Assembly: GCF_002943565.1 (NCBI RefSeq)
Contig: NZ_PJCH01000005.1
Location: forward strand, 62,001 to 126,000
Reading direction: 5' to 3'
Source: Hyphococcus luteus
GTDB taxonomy: Bacteria; Pseudomonadota; Alphaproteobacteria; Caulobacterales; Parvularculaceae
DNA length: 64,000 bases
Positions 53,208-61,514 of the stretch are shown here, piece after piece. The first letter of the stretch is position 1. Every line of letters begins with the position of its first letter. The notes under the pieces were generated by a model. It saw only the letters and a program-made list of their open reading frames with translations, was not told where the DNA came from and made no database searches. A program made the position numbers and the translations under genes.

Positions 53208-54281
53208 TTAGCGAAAGACTAAAATATTCGCGGCGGCGGCCTTGCAGACGGCTTCGGCATTGGTTTCGGCGGAGAGTTTCTGGCGCGCGCCGATGAGGAG
53301 ATAGCCGAGGGCGCGCTCCGACATTTTCATGAGCTCGGCGGCCTCTGCGGCGCGCCGCCCTTGCGCCAGCAGGCTGAGCGCGTCACGCTCGCGGATCGTC
53401 AGGCCGTAAGCGGCGGCAAGCGCGCCATAGGTCCAGGCGCAATTATGCATGACCATGGCGGCGGCGCGCATTTCCTCCCCGCGTTCGGCGACGAGCTTTT
53501 GCGCATCCGCGACGCTTTCATCGAGGCTGACGGAAACGCCCACAAAAGCGCCGCCGCTCGGGAAACCGAAAGAAACGCCATAGCGCACGCCGTCCTGCAA
53601 ACACACGTCGTAGAACGCCTGCACTCCGGGCGAGGCTTCCTCGTAATGGTCCGAACGTCCGTCCACAAAGGCGATTCCGTCCGGCTTTGCAAAAAGCTGG
53701 CGCGCAGACGGGCTGTCGAGGGTCGGACCGGCGGCGTGCAGCGCCTCGACGATCTGCGGCGGCGCCAGCGTCACGCGCAGGACATCGTCGCGCAAAAGGC
53801 TGTAAACGGAAAGCGGCGAATAGCTGTAGAAAACATAACGGGCGCCGAACTCCGCCTCGAGATGATCGCGCAGGACGGCCAGCATCTCGATAAGCTGCAA
53901 CTTGCCGCGGCAGTCCTCGGCGAGATCGCCATAGCGCAGCGTAACGGCCGCGAAATCCTTTAACGGCGCGACGGAGACCGGCGGCCAGGAATGATAGGCC
54001 GCGATATTGTCGTCCGCCGCCGCCTTCATCAGAAAAACAATAAGATCCTGCGTTGTCTTCACGCCGATCTTTTCGCGCAACCCGCTTAAATGCTTCCGCA
54101 TGGTCGACTTGGTGACGCCGAGCCGCTCCGGCAGCTCCGCCGCAGCCACGCCATACCGCAACAGCGTCGCGCATTCGGCCTCACGCCTTGTCAGGCCGTG
54201 TTCATCGACAAGCCTGACATCGATGGGCATCTGCCCGGCCGCCGTGCCGTGTGACGTTTCGCTTTGGGTTGACCGCCTCAT
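53208..54281 (-). CDS. LuxR-type regulator with two HTH domains around an autoinducer-binding-like domain
   Basis: A 357-aa protein. An N-terminal GerE-like HTH (LTRREAECATLLRYGVAAAE and TKSTMRKHLSGLREKIG, residues ~30-95) is followed by a ~180-residue central domain with the pattern of LuxR autoinducer-binding domains. A C-terminal LuxR HTH (LTIRERDALSLLAQGR, MSERALGYLLIGARQKL) completes it. Ordinary LuxR solos have only the last two parts. No luxI gene is nearby. The ATG at 54281 is used; the frame is open to 54341. Confidence 0.8.
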   Translation of the reverse strand: MRRSTQSETSHGTAAGQMPIDVRLVDEHGLTRREAECATLLRYGVAAAELPERLGVTKSTMRKHLSGLREKIGVKTTQDLIVFLMKAAADDNIAAYHSWPPVSVAPLKDFAAVTLRYGDLAEDCRGKLQLIEMLAVLRDHLEAEFGARYVFYSYSPLSVYSLLRDDVLRVTLAPPQIVEALHAAGPTLDSPSARQLFAKPDGIAFVDGRSDHYEEASPGVQAFYDVCLQDGVRYGVSFGFPSGGAFVGVSVSLDESVADAQKLVAERGEEMRAAAMVMHNCAWTYGALAAAYGLTIRERDALSLLAQGRRAAEAAELMKMSERALGYLLIGARQKLSAETNAEAVCKAAAANILVFR

Positions 54282-54375
54282 CGCTCCCCGCTTTCCGAGA
54301 CCAATCCGTGCAAGGATAGTCCGCGCCGCAGCGGGATGCAAAAGCCGTCACAATCTTGTTGATGAGGGGCGGCCT

Positions 54376-54624
54376 CTATACGCAGCGGAAATGCCGGTAG
54401 CGCCAGCGCACCGACTGGGTGTCGACCGTCTCGCCGTCATAGACCGCGCGGAGGCCGTAAGCCTCGCAATGGGCGTCAGCCTCGGCCTGGAGGTCGTCGG
54501 GATCGAAATCGTAAGGATCGTAGGGGATCGAAATGGATTCGCCGGTGACCGGCCCCGGATCGCTGGCGCAGGCCCCCAAGAAAGCCGCGGCCATTCCCGC
54601 TAAGGCAAAACGCAACATTTTCAT
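54376..54624 (-). CDS. small lipoprotein
   Basis: An 82-aa predicted lipoprotein with lipobox LGAC at residue ~19. The mature part is acidic in its first half (YDPYDFDPDDLQAEADAHC) and ends basic (RWRYRHFRCV). Two Cys may pair. The ATG at 54624 is chosen by signal-peptide length and an upstream GAGGA. Family not recognised. Confidence 0.65.
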   Translation of the reverse strand: MKMLRFALAGMAAAFLGACASDPGPVTGESISIPYDPYDFDPDDLQAEADAHCEAYGLRAVYDGETVDTQSVRWRYRHFRCV

Positions 54625-54773
54625 GGGCCCCATTCCTCGCCGCACCCCCGGCTTCTGTCCCGCAGCGTAACAAGCCTTGAGGCAATTAAAAAGGGCGCGG
54701 GGGACAAACCCCGCGCCCAAGTCAGAGAGGGACTACACTTAAATGGGGAATTGAAAGCGCGATGTTCGCTTAT

Positions 54774-55238
54774 TTAAGCGGCGTCGGCGTCTTTCAGGAC
54801 CTTCACATTGCCGGCTTTTTCGCCCGCGATGGAAATCTTGCGCGGTTTCGCGGATTCGGGGATTTCCCGGCGCAGTTCAACGTTCAAAAGGCCGTTGACG
54901 AGCGAGGCGCCCGCGACTTTCACATGCTCGGCGAGCTGGAAGCGGCGCTGGAAAGAGCGGCCGGCGATGCCCTGATACAGGAAAGTGCGGTCTTCGTCGT
55001 CTTCCTGGTGGGAGCCGGTGACCGTCAGGGTGTTTTCATGCAGCTCGACATCGAGCTCGTCTTCGGAAAATCCGGCGACGGCGAGCGTGATGCGGTAATC
55101 GTTTTCGTCGAGGCGCTCGATATTATAGGGCGGATAACCGCCGGTCTCGGCCTTGCCCATGGAATCGAGCAGGTCGAAGACGCGGTCGAAACCGACCGTG
55201 GAGCGATAAAGGGGGGTGAGATCGAAACTGCTGCGCAT
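54774..55238 (-). CDS. ibpA: small heat shock protein Hsp20
   Basis: A 154-aa alpha-crystallin domain chaperone. MRSSFDLTPLYRSTVGFDRVF-like start, PPYNIERLDENDYRITLAVAGF, and the C-terminal GLLNVELRREIP with the IxI-type tail motif RKISI are typical of IbpA proteins. It holds unfolding proteins during heat or oxidative stress. The ATG at 55238 follows AAGGAGGA. A heat-shock type promoter lies about 100 bp upstream. Confidence 0.95.
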   Translation of the reverse strand: MRSSFDLTPLYRSTVGFDRVFDLLDSMGKAETGGYPPYNIERLDENDYRITLAVAGFSEDELDVELHENTLTVTGSHQEDDEDRTFLYQGIAGRSFQRRFQLAEHVKVAGASLVNGLLNVELRREIPESAKPRKISIAGEKAGNVKVLKDADAA

Positions 55239-55340
55239 TTGCTTGTCCTCCTTGTTCAAGCGAGGTTGAAATCGCGCCCGCATTCCGCCGTCTGGCCGGA
55301 AAGGCGCGGACGGAGCCGGTTTGGCCTCCATCACGGCTCG

Positions 55341-55368
55341 ATTTAGGCGCCCCCGGACGGAGTTCAAG
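55341..55368 (-). promoter_or_regulatory. sigma-32 type heat-shock promoter of hsp20
   Basis: Minus-strand CTTGAA (55368-55363) is followed after 14 bp by GCCTAAAT (55348-55341), close to the RpoH pattern of Alphaproteobacteria. The predicted leader is about 97 nt and ends GCTTG-AACAAGGAGGA-CAAGC, which places the ribosome site in a small hairpin loop. Confidence 0.5.
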
Positions 55369-55460
55369 AGGCGGGCGTTCAAGTTAAGGGGGAGCCGGCT
55401 TCGACCGGCCGGAAAAGCATGATAAAGAGCCCGCTTTACCGAACCGGAGCGAGAGAAGAG

Positions 55461-56360
55461 ATGATCACGAAAACAGCCCTCTGGGCGGGACTTATCATGG
55501 CGTCGGCGGGGCTTGCGGCCTGTGGCGGCGAACCCGAGACCGAAAACGCGGCGGAAGAGGCCGCGCCCATGACCGACGCCGCGCGGCTTGACGCCGTCCT
55601 CGCCGGCGATCACCGCACGGATGAGGAGCGCGCCCGCGACCGATACCGCCACCCCAAGGAAACGCTCCTGTTTTTCGGCCTCGAGCCTGACATGACCGTG
55701 GTCGAAGTCTATCCCGGCGGCGGCTGGTACACCCAGGTGATCGCGCCTTACCTCAAAACAGGCGGCGGCAAGCTTTACGCCGCAAGCTTCTCCCCGGACG
55801 GCGCCAGCGAGCGCACCCTCGCCGCGCTCGAGACCTTTCGCGAAACCTATGCGGAACAGCCGGATGTTTACGGCGACGTCGAAATGACGGCGCTCGGCGA
55901 CGGTCATCACATCGCGCCGGAAGGCTCGGCAGACATGGTTCTCACCTTCCGCAACATTCACAGCTTCATGGGCGGCGATATCGCCGACTTCGCTTTTGAG
56001 GAATTTTATCGCGCCCTGAAGCCCGGCGGCGTGCTCGGCATTGTCGAACACCGCGCCGACGGGTCGGAAGCGTCCCATGACGGTTCGTCAGGCTATGTCT
56101 ATACGGACGATGTGATCGCCATGGCCGAAGCCGCCGGCTTCGATCTCGACGCATCTTCGGAGATCAACGCCAATCCGAAAGACACCAAGGACCATCCTTT
56201 CGGCGTGTGGACCCTGCCGCCGGTGCGCCGTTCTTCCGCCGTGCGCGGCCAGGACAATCCGGGCTTCGACCGCGCCCATTACGATGCGATCGGGGAAAGC
56301 GACCGCTTCACCCTGAAATTCCGCAAGCCCATCGCGGCGGACGGCGCGCTTCTCGAATAA
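55461..56360 (+). CDS. exported methyltransferase-like lipoprotein
   Basis: A 299-aa protein of the class I methyltransferase fold (predicted methyltransferase, COG4798 type). It opens with a lipoprotein signal (LAACGG) and an acidic linker. SAM-fold motifs are VVEVYPGGGWYTQVIAPYL, then NIHSFMGG and YRALKPGGVLGIVEHR. Export is puzzling, since SAM is cytoplasmic. The ATG at 55461 has a GAGAGAAGAG tract before it. It overlaps the SCP2-like gene by one base and starts a three-gene operon. Confidence 0.87.
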   Translation: MITKTALWAGLIMASAGLAACGGEPETENAAEEAAPMTDAARLDAVLAGDHRTDEERARDRYRHPKETLLFFGLEPDMTVVEVYPGGGWYTQVIAPYLKTGGGKLYAASFSPDGASERTLAALETFRETYAEQPDVYGDVEMTALGDGHHIAPEGSADMVLTFRNIHSFMGGDIADFAFEEFYRALKPGGVLGIVEHRADGSEASHDGSSGYVYTDDVIAMAEAAGFDLDASSEINANPKDTKDHPFGVWTLPPVRRSSAVRGQDNPGFDRAHYDAIGESDRFTLKFRKPIAADGALLE

Positions 56361-56677
56361 TGACCGACAAACCGGAAAAAGACCCCCTCTACGCGGCGGC
56401 GGAGAAAGCCTTCGCCGCCGCGTTCGGCGCCGTTCTGGAATTGCGCCCCGAAGACGGCGAGAGCCTGTGGGTGGACGGGCGGCGAAAGCCGCCGCAGCTT
56501 CTTTCCGCCGCGCCGGACGGCGACGCGGCGGCCTGCTGCTGGCGGGGTCCGAAAGAAACCCTGCAGCGCGCGCTGGCGACGGCGCGGGCCTTTGACAGCG
56601 CTTATCTTTCAGGACGCCTCGCCGTCGCCGGCGACATGAGCGTCATGGCGCGGCTCAACCTGCACGAGGGGCGATGA
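56360..56677 (+). CDS. small protein, possibly SCP2-like
   Basis: A 105-aa protein. The centre (ESLWVDGRRKPPQLLS and CCWRGPKETLQRALATARAFDSAYLSGRLAVAGDMSVMARL) recalls sterol-carrier-2-like domains, in which ...SGKLxxxGDMxxxxxL is conserved. The ATG overlaps the preceding stop (TAATG) and its own stop overlaps the hydrolase start (ATGA). A role in binding lipids fits its hydrolase neighbour, but the family call is tentative. Confidence 0.7.
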   Translation: MTDKPEKDPLYAAAEKAFAAAFGAVLELRPEDGESLWVDGRRKPPQLLSAAPDGDAAACCWRGPKETLQRALATARAFDSAYLSGRLAVAGDMSVMARLNLHEGR

Positions 56678-57621
56678 GCCGCTTCATCGACATTGCCGGC
56701 AATCCCCCGCCCGAGGGGGCCAGCGTTGAAACCATCGCGGCGCCGGACGGGGCGCCCTTGCGCGCCGCCTTCTTTCCGACGGCGAACGCCCGCGGCACGG
56801 TTCTTCTCGTCACCGGCTGGGCGGAATTCATCGAAAAATATTTCGAGACTGTGCGCGATCTCCAATCACGCGGGCTCAATGTCGCGATGATCGACTGGCG
56901 CGGCCAGGGCCTTTCCGACCGGGAGCGCGCGCGGGATGCGAAATGGCGTGATTTCTTCGACGTCCTGAAAGAAGATCTCAAAGATTTCCACGAAGCGCAC
57001 GTCAAGCCGCGCTTTGCCGGGCCTTACGTCCTGATGACCCATTCCATGGGCGGCATGCCGGCGCTGAAGCTTCTCGCCGAAGGTTATGACGGTTTCGCCC
57101 GCGCGGTTTTATGCTCGCCCATGACCCGGCTTTTTCCGGAAGTCCAGAACAAGGTGCTCGCCTTCGCGGCGTCGACGGCCTGCACCTTTGGCTTCGCCTG
57201 CAACCAGACCGCGCCGGCCAAAGACCTTTCCGAAGGATTCGACGGCAACATCCTGACCAGCGACAAGTCCCGCTATAACCGCTTTCGCGATTTAAAGCTC
57301 GCCGAACCGGAAGCCGCGCCGACGGCGCCGACTTTTGGCTGGGTCGACGCGGCGATGAAGGCAAGCGCGGAAATTCATGCGCCCGGCGCGCTTGAGGACG
57401 TTAAAATCCCGGTGCTGATCGTCTCCGCCGGCAGCGAACAGCTGATCGACGGCGCCGACCACGAAACCATTGCAAGCGCAAGCGAGATGATCTCGCTCGA
57501 ACTCATTCCCGGCGCCTTGCATGAAATCATGATGGAGCGCGACGCCATCCGCGCGCTTTATTTCAAGGCCTTCGACGAGTTCGCCGCGCCGGTTTTCAAG
57601 AACGGCGCAATCGCTTCCTAG
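56674..57621 (+). CDS. alpha/beta hydrolase (lysophospholipase-like)
   Basis: A 315-aa alpha/beta hydrolase. The nucleophile elbow is THSMGGMPA (GxSxG variant HSMGG), preceded by DWRGQGLSDR. The acid is expected in LIVSAGSEQLIDGADH, and the His in PGALHEIMME. This sequence pattern is that of PldB and monoglyceride-lipase proteins, so hydrolysis of lysophospholipids or monoglycerides is likely. It ends the methyltransferase-SCP2-hydrolase operon. Confidence 0.92.
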   Translation: MSRFIDIAGNPPPEGASVETIAAPDGAPLRAAFFPTANARGTVLLVTGWAEFIEKYFETVRDLQSRGLNVAMIDWRGQGLSDRERARDAKWRDFFDVLKEDLKDFHEAHVKPRFAGPYVLMTHSMGGMPALKLLAEGYDGFARAVLCSPMTRLFPEVQNKVLAFAASTACTFGFACNQTAPAKDLSEGFDGNILTSDKSRYNRFRDLKLAEPEAAPTAPTFGWVDAAMKASAEIHAPGALEDVKIPVLIVSAGSEQLIDGADHETIASASEMISLELIPGALHEIMMERDAIRALYFKAFDEFAAPVFKNGAIAS

Positions 57622-58046
57622 TAATCGGGAAATTCCGAATACCGATCCTGCAGGAAGGCGACGAGATCGATGAGCTCGCTCACCGTCAGGACGTCATTGT
57701 AATTGCGCATATTCGAAACGCCGCCTTCGGCGAATTCTTCCGACCGGTAGCCCTGAGCAATCTTGTGCGAGGGATTGATGACCGAGGTCACGAACTGGCC
57801 GTAAGTGTCGACCCGCGTCGTCATGCCGCCGATGGCGACGGTCATTTCCGGCTCAACGCCGTCGCGCAAATCCTCCATGCCTTCGATGGCGTGGCAGCTC
57901 GCGCATTGCTTGTCGATATAGACCTGACGTCCCGCTTGCGCGTCGCCATCGGGGAGCCGGAAACCATGCGACGATTCCGGGCTGAGATCGCAGGCGGCGA
58001 GGAAAAGGAAAGGCGCGGCGAGCGCCGCGGCGGATTGCGGTTTCAT
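57618..58046 (-). CDS. c-type cytochrome, lipoprotein-like
   Basis: A 142-aa monoheme cytochrome. The heme motif is CASCH in DKQCASCHAIEG, and the axial Met is probably in GVSNMRNYNDVL. A signal peptide with a possible lipobox (LAAC) precedes it. Similar CxxCH proteins work as small electron carriers to terminal oxidases. It overlaps the hydrolase gene by 4 bp convergently and has a TTGACA element at 58096-58101 upstream. Confidence 0.9.
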   Translation of the reverse strand: MKPQSAAALAAPFLFLAACDLSPESSHGFRLPDGDAQAGRQVYIDKQCASCHAIEGMEDLRDGVEPEMTVAIGGMTTRVDTYGQFVTSVINPSHKIAQGYRSEEFAEGGVSNMRNYNDVLTVSELIDLVAFLQDRYSEFPDY

Positions 58047-58124
58047 GGCATGTCTCCAGACAAAGGCATGTTTTTCAGATGCTAACGCCCGAAAATGTCA
58101 AATTTGTAACGCCGCCGCCAGCGC

Positions 58125-58934
58125 TCAGCCAGCCAAGAGCGCCAGCGCCGCTGCGTGCAATTCGGGCGTCGCCGCGGCGATGATCTCGCCCTTGTCGTCG
58201 CTTCCGGGCCGCTCGCCTTGCCAATTGGTGACGACGCCGCCGGCGCCTTCGATCACAGGGAGAAGCGCGGCGTAATCATAACGCTGCAGCGCGCTTTCGA
58301 TGACGAGGTCGATTTCGCCCATGGCGAGAAGGCCGTAAGCGTAAGCGTCGAGGGAATAGCGCGCCACGCGCGCGGCCTTGGCGACCCGCGCGAAAGCCGC
58401 GGCTTCCGCATCTGAAAAATAGCCGGTCGGCAAGGGATCGGTGGTGGAAAGGCGCGCCTTGGCGATGTCTTTAAGGCCGCTGGTTTTGACGTCGCGCGTT
58501 TCATCGCCATGCGTGTAAACGGTTTTTCCGCCAACGCTCAGCCAGCGTTCATCCGTAAACGGCTGATCGATCATCCCCAGCACCGGCGCGCCGTCATGTT
58601 CAAGCGCGATCAATGTCGTCCAGCTTACGGTTCCGCACATGAAAGCGCGGGTGCCGTCGACAGGGTCGAGCACCCAGCGCCAGGCCCCCTCGCCTTCCCT
58701 TTCGCCGAATTCCTCGCCGAGAAGCCCGTGCCCCGGATAGACGCTTTCGATCATGCGCCTTAACGCGCGTTCGGCCTCGCGGTCGGCGTCGGTCACCGGA
58801 TCGAACCAGGGGCCTGCCTTATTGAAAATGGTCGCGCCCTTGCGAAAGCGCGTGAGGCTCTCGCCGCGCGCCGCATCGGCGAGCCGGCCGGCGAAGGCGG
58901 CGTATTCGGAAAGGTCGTTTTGCGAAAAGGACAT
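58125..58934 (-). CDS. hisN: histidinol-phosphatase, inositol monophosphatase family
   Basis: A 269-aa IMPase-fold phosphatase. LLGEEFGEREGEG, WVLDPVDGTRAFMCGTVSWTTLI and SLDAYAYGLLAMGEIDLVIESALQRYDYAALLPVIEGAGG match HisN enzymes that hydrolyse histidinol phosphate. It is a different branch from suhB at 51551. The ATG at 58934 is chosen; the open frame continues upstream over the XRE gene region. No other his genes are nearby. Confidence 0.92.
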   Translation of the reverse strand: MSFSQNDLSEYAAFAGRLADAARGESLTRFRKGATIFNKAGPWFDPVTDADREAERALRRMIESVYPGHGLLGEEFGEREGEGAWRWVLDPVDGTRAFMCGTVSWTTLIALEHDGAPVLGMIDQPFTDERWLSVGGKTVYTHGDETRDVKTSGLKDIAKARLSTTDPLPTGYFSDAEAAAFARVAKAARVARYSLDAYAYGLLAMGEIDLVIESALQRYDYAALLPVIEGAGGVVTNWQGERPGSDDKGEIIAAATPELHAAALALLAG

Positions 58935-59031
58935 GGCGCGGCGATCATGATGACCGCCGCGCCCAAGTTCAAGTCGTTCAGCGTGCAAGGAAGAGAAAGA
59001 CGCCGCTTTTTCAGCAGTCGTTTTTAAGCCT

Positions 59032-59430
59032 TCAGACTTCGGACAGGGCGCGCGCCAGATCGAGCAGGCGGCGGCGCGGCTCCTCTTCGAGCCGGTAGTA
59101 ATAGCGCACCAGGTCCATGGTTTCCTTTTCGTCGAGAAGCCCTTCGGCGGGGGCTTCGGCGAAACCGGCCTCGGCCCGGAGGTCGAAATCGAGCTGCGGT
59201 TCGGCGCCGTTGACGCCCTCGAAGAAATAGGAAATCGACACGTCGAGCGCTTTCGCCAGCGACCACAGCCGCGACGCGGAAATGCGGTTCGAGCCGCTTT
59301 CATATTTCTGGATCTGCTGAAAACGGATATCCACCGCCTGCGCCAGCTTCTCCTGGGTGAGCCCCAAAAGGCGACGGCGCTGCCGCAACCGCCGGCCCAC
59401 ATGAACATCAATCGGATGCGCCGTAGCCAT
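59032..59430 (-). CDS. XRE-family transcriptional regulator
   Basis: A 132-aa protein with a classical lambda-repressor HTH (RRLRQRRRLLGLTQEKLAQAVDIRFQQIQKYESG, residues ~12-46) and SRLWSLAKALDVSISYFFEG. The C-terminal half is a short acidic and helical region, MDLVRYYYRLEEEPRRRLLDLA. The type is common in Alphaproteobacteria, where several copies regulate cell-cycle and envelope genes. The ATG at 59430 follows GGTGGAG. Confidence 0.9.
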   Translation of the reverse strand: MATAHPIDVHVGRRLRQRRRLLGLTQEKLAQAVDIRFQQIQKYESGSNRISASRLWSLAKALDVSISYFFEGVNGAEPQLDFDLRAEAGFAEAPAEGLLDEKETMDLVRYYYRLEEEPRRRLLDLARALSEV

Positions 59431-59658
59431 AACTCCACCTGTCCCTTTCAAAGGAGCGGCGCAGGGCGGGTCTCGCAAGCGCCGGTCCGGTTTTTCGGGT
59501 GGAGAGAACGCAAAGCCCATGCCGGAAGCGTGAAACAGCGGAATTTCGCTCGCCTAAAAGACGATTTCATCCCGCAGAGGATGTGCGCGGGGCTTCGCGC
59601 ATATCCCGAATGAGGATTAACCGTTCCATTCCGGAACAGAACGGCCTTCACCTCAAGG

Positions 59659-60843
59659 CTAGTCGATCATCTTGGCCGAGCGCAGCCAGAAGTTTTCGTC
59701 GAAGCCGACGGTTTCGAGATTGATGATGAACTGGCGCGACGCCGCCTCCCAGGAAAACCGCTCCGCCCATTCGCGGCAGGCTTTCGGATCGCGGTTTTCA
59801 TACGCCTTAAGGCACGCCTTGGTTAAATCCTCGTCCATGGCGCCGCAGCCCGCGGGCGCGCCGTCAAGGATTTCAAGCGGCCCGCGCACCGGATAGGACG
59901 CCACCGGCACGCCGCAGGCGAGCGCTTCGACATTGACAAGGCCGAACGTGTCAGTGCGCGAGGGAAAGACAAAAACATCCGCTCCCTGATAATAGCGCGT
60001 CAGCTCCTCGCCATATTTCGGCCCCGTAAAGACGGCGTCCTTGTATTTCTCTTCGAGCTCTTCGCGCTGGGGGCCGTCGCCGACAATAACTTTCGTGCCC
60101 GGCAGGTCGGCTTCGAGAAAGTCCTCGATGCTTTTCTCCACCGCCAGACGCCCGACATATAAAAAGATCGGCCGTTTATATTGGTCGAGAAAAGCACGGT
60201 CGCCGGGAACGAACTGGTCGAGATCGACGCCGCGCGCCCAGAGCTTCATGTCGGTGAAGCCGCGCTCCCCAAGCTCCTCCATCAGGCCCGGCGTCGCCAC
60301 CATCATGGTTTCGCCGTCCTTGTGAAAATCTTTCAGGATGCCGTAGCCCCAGCTTGTGGGCACTTTCCAGCGTTCATTGGCGTATTCGGCGAAGCGGGTG
60401 TGAAAGCTCGTGGTGAAGGGATAGCCGCGGCGCTTGCAGAACCGGCGCGTGGCGCGCCCGATCGGGCCTTCCGTGGCGATGTGAATGGCGTCGGGCTGAA
60501 AATCGTTGATCATCTTCGACACTTTCCGGTTCGGCATCAAAGACAGCCGGATTTCCGGATAGGACGGCAGCGGAATGGAGCGGAACTCGTTCGGCGTGAT
60601 GTAAAGCACTTCATTGCCGAAATCGGTGAGGATCTTGCCGAGCGTGTCGAGCGTTCTGACGACGCCATTGAGCTGCGGCTTCCAGGCGTCGGTGGCGATG
60701 ACGATCTTCAGCCCCTCTTCGCCTTTGGGCATGTCGAACATTTTTTTCGGCCGGGTGAAACGGCCCATGCCGGAGCCGAAGCGGCGCAACGCACTTTTTT
60801 TCTTTTCGGTCGTTCTCGCCGGCAGCGGTTTCGGGTCAGTCAT
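59659..60843 (-). CDS. group-1 family 4 glycosyltransferase
   Basis: A 394-aa GT-B glycosyltransferase. The N-terminal half has DAWKPQLNGVVRTLDTLG and HIATEGPIGRATRRFCKRRGYPFTTSFHTRF, typical of sulfoquinovosyl/mannosyl GT4 enzymes (SqdX or PimB-like). The C-terminal half has VGRLAVEKSIEDFLEA and the EX7E-like FPSRTDTFGLVNVEALACG. It probably adds a sugar to a membrane lipid. A basic N-terminal segment precedes the domain. ATG at 60843. Confidence 0.92.
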   Translation of the reverse strand: MTDPKPLPARTTEKKKSALRRFGSGMGRFTRPKKMFDMPKGEEGLKIVIATDAWKPQLNGVVRTLDTLGKILTDFGNEVLYITPNEFRSIPLPSYPEIRLSLMPNRKVSKMINDFQPDAIHIATEGPIGRATRRFCKRRGYPFTTSFHTRFAEYANERWKVPTSWGYGILKDFHKDGETMMVATPGLMEELGERGFTDMKLWARGVDLDQFVPGDRAFLDQYKRPIFLYVGRLAVEKSIEDFLEADLPGTKVIVGDGPQREELEEKYKDAVFTGPKYGEELTRYYQGADVFVFPSRTDTFGLVNVEALACGVPVASYPVRGPLEILDGAPAGCGAMDEDLTKACLKAYENRDPKACREWAERFSWEAASRQFIINLETVGFDENFWLRSAKMID

Positions 60844-61257
60844 GAGGCAGGGCCTGTCTTGCAAGAGCGCCCGTTTGCAACGGCGCTTAGGGGAGCGGTT
60901 CTTTTTAAAGCCTTGTGGTTCAACCGGAAAGCGGAACGGCTGGCCTTAGAACCCCCGTCACCGGTCTGCAACCCCTTGCCAGCCGGAAAGACGGGCGGGC
61001 CCGTTTTCGCTGTTCGCCGTCAAAACCGGCGGCGTCCGCTTGTGAAATCCGCCCGCATCGCTTCCTTCTGCGTGGCCTTTCGGCTGCATTTTCGCCCCTG
61101 AAAGCGGTCCCTCGGACGCGGCCCCGCAAGATATGTCTGTTTTCAGGCTGAGAAGCGACCTCAAAACGATTTAATGCCGAAAATCATGCGGTATTGGGAT
61201 CATTATGCTAAATATTGGCGTTTTCTCTTAAAGTTCACCCAATTTTCCCTAAAAGAA
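60844..61257. other. intergenic, no gene seen
   Basis: About 410 bp between the glycosyltransferase start and the small RNA promoter. Short open frames here show no family motifs, and their codon pattern does not look real. The AT-rich end (about 61165-61257) belongs to the control region of the downstream RNA. Confidence 0.5.
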
Positions 61258-61307
61258 TGTTGCGACGCAAAAAAATTGTTGCGACGCAAAAATCATTTTG
61301 CTATGTT
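61258..61307 (+). promoter_or_regulatory. promoter with 16-bp direct repeat for a small RNA
   Basis: TGTTGCGACGCAAAAA occurs at 61258-61273 and 61277-61292 (period 19). The second copy contributes the -35 TTGCGA (61279-61284), and TATGTT (61302-61307) lies exactly 17 bp downstream. Each repeat also contains the palindrome TTGCGACGCAA, a possible regulator site. Confidence 0.65.
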
Positions 61308-61313
61308 GTTTTT

Positions 61314-61397
61314 GTAGCGCGATGGCGCTGCTGCCCAGTTCTTGGGCGTTTCCTCCCTAACGACTTCAGGCCGCGGTTCGTCCGCGGCCTTTTTTTT
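61314..61397 (+). ncRNA. candidate anti-Shine-Dalgarno small RNA
   Basis: An ~84-nt transcript is expected from the promoter at 61279-61307. It folds into AGCGC-GATG-GCGCT, then GCCCA-GTTCT-TGGGC, then the unpaired GTTTCCTCCCTAACGACTTC, and ends in a perfect terminator (61369-61397) made of AGGCCGCGG, TTCG, the complementary arm and eight T. The exposed CCTCCC complements the ribosome-binding site. The layout is that of alphaproteobacterial CCUCC-type regulatory RNAs (alpha-r14/suhB-like or CcsR-like); exact family assignment is inference. Confidence 0.75.
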
Positions 61398-61514
61398 CGC
61401 CGCCAGACCGCTGAGTATAGCTCGTGGACTTTGCGGCCGCTAGATTTTTTCGGTTTTAGCAGCACAGGAGGCCGCACAGCGGGCCCGTCATGGGCCCCGC
61501 CGCGAAAGCGCCCG

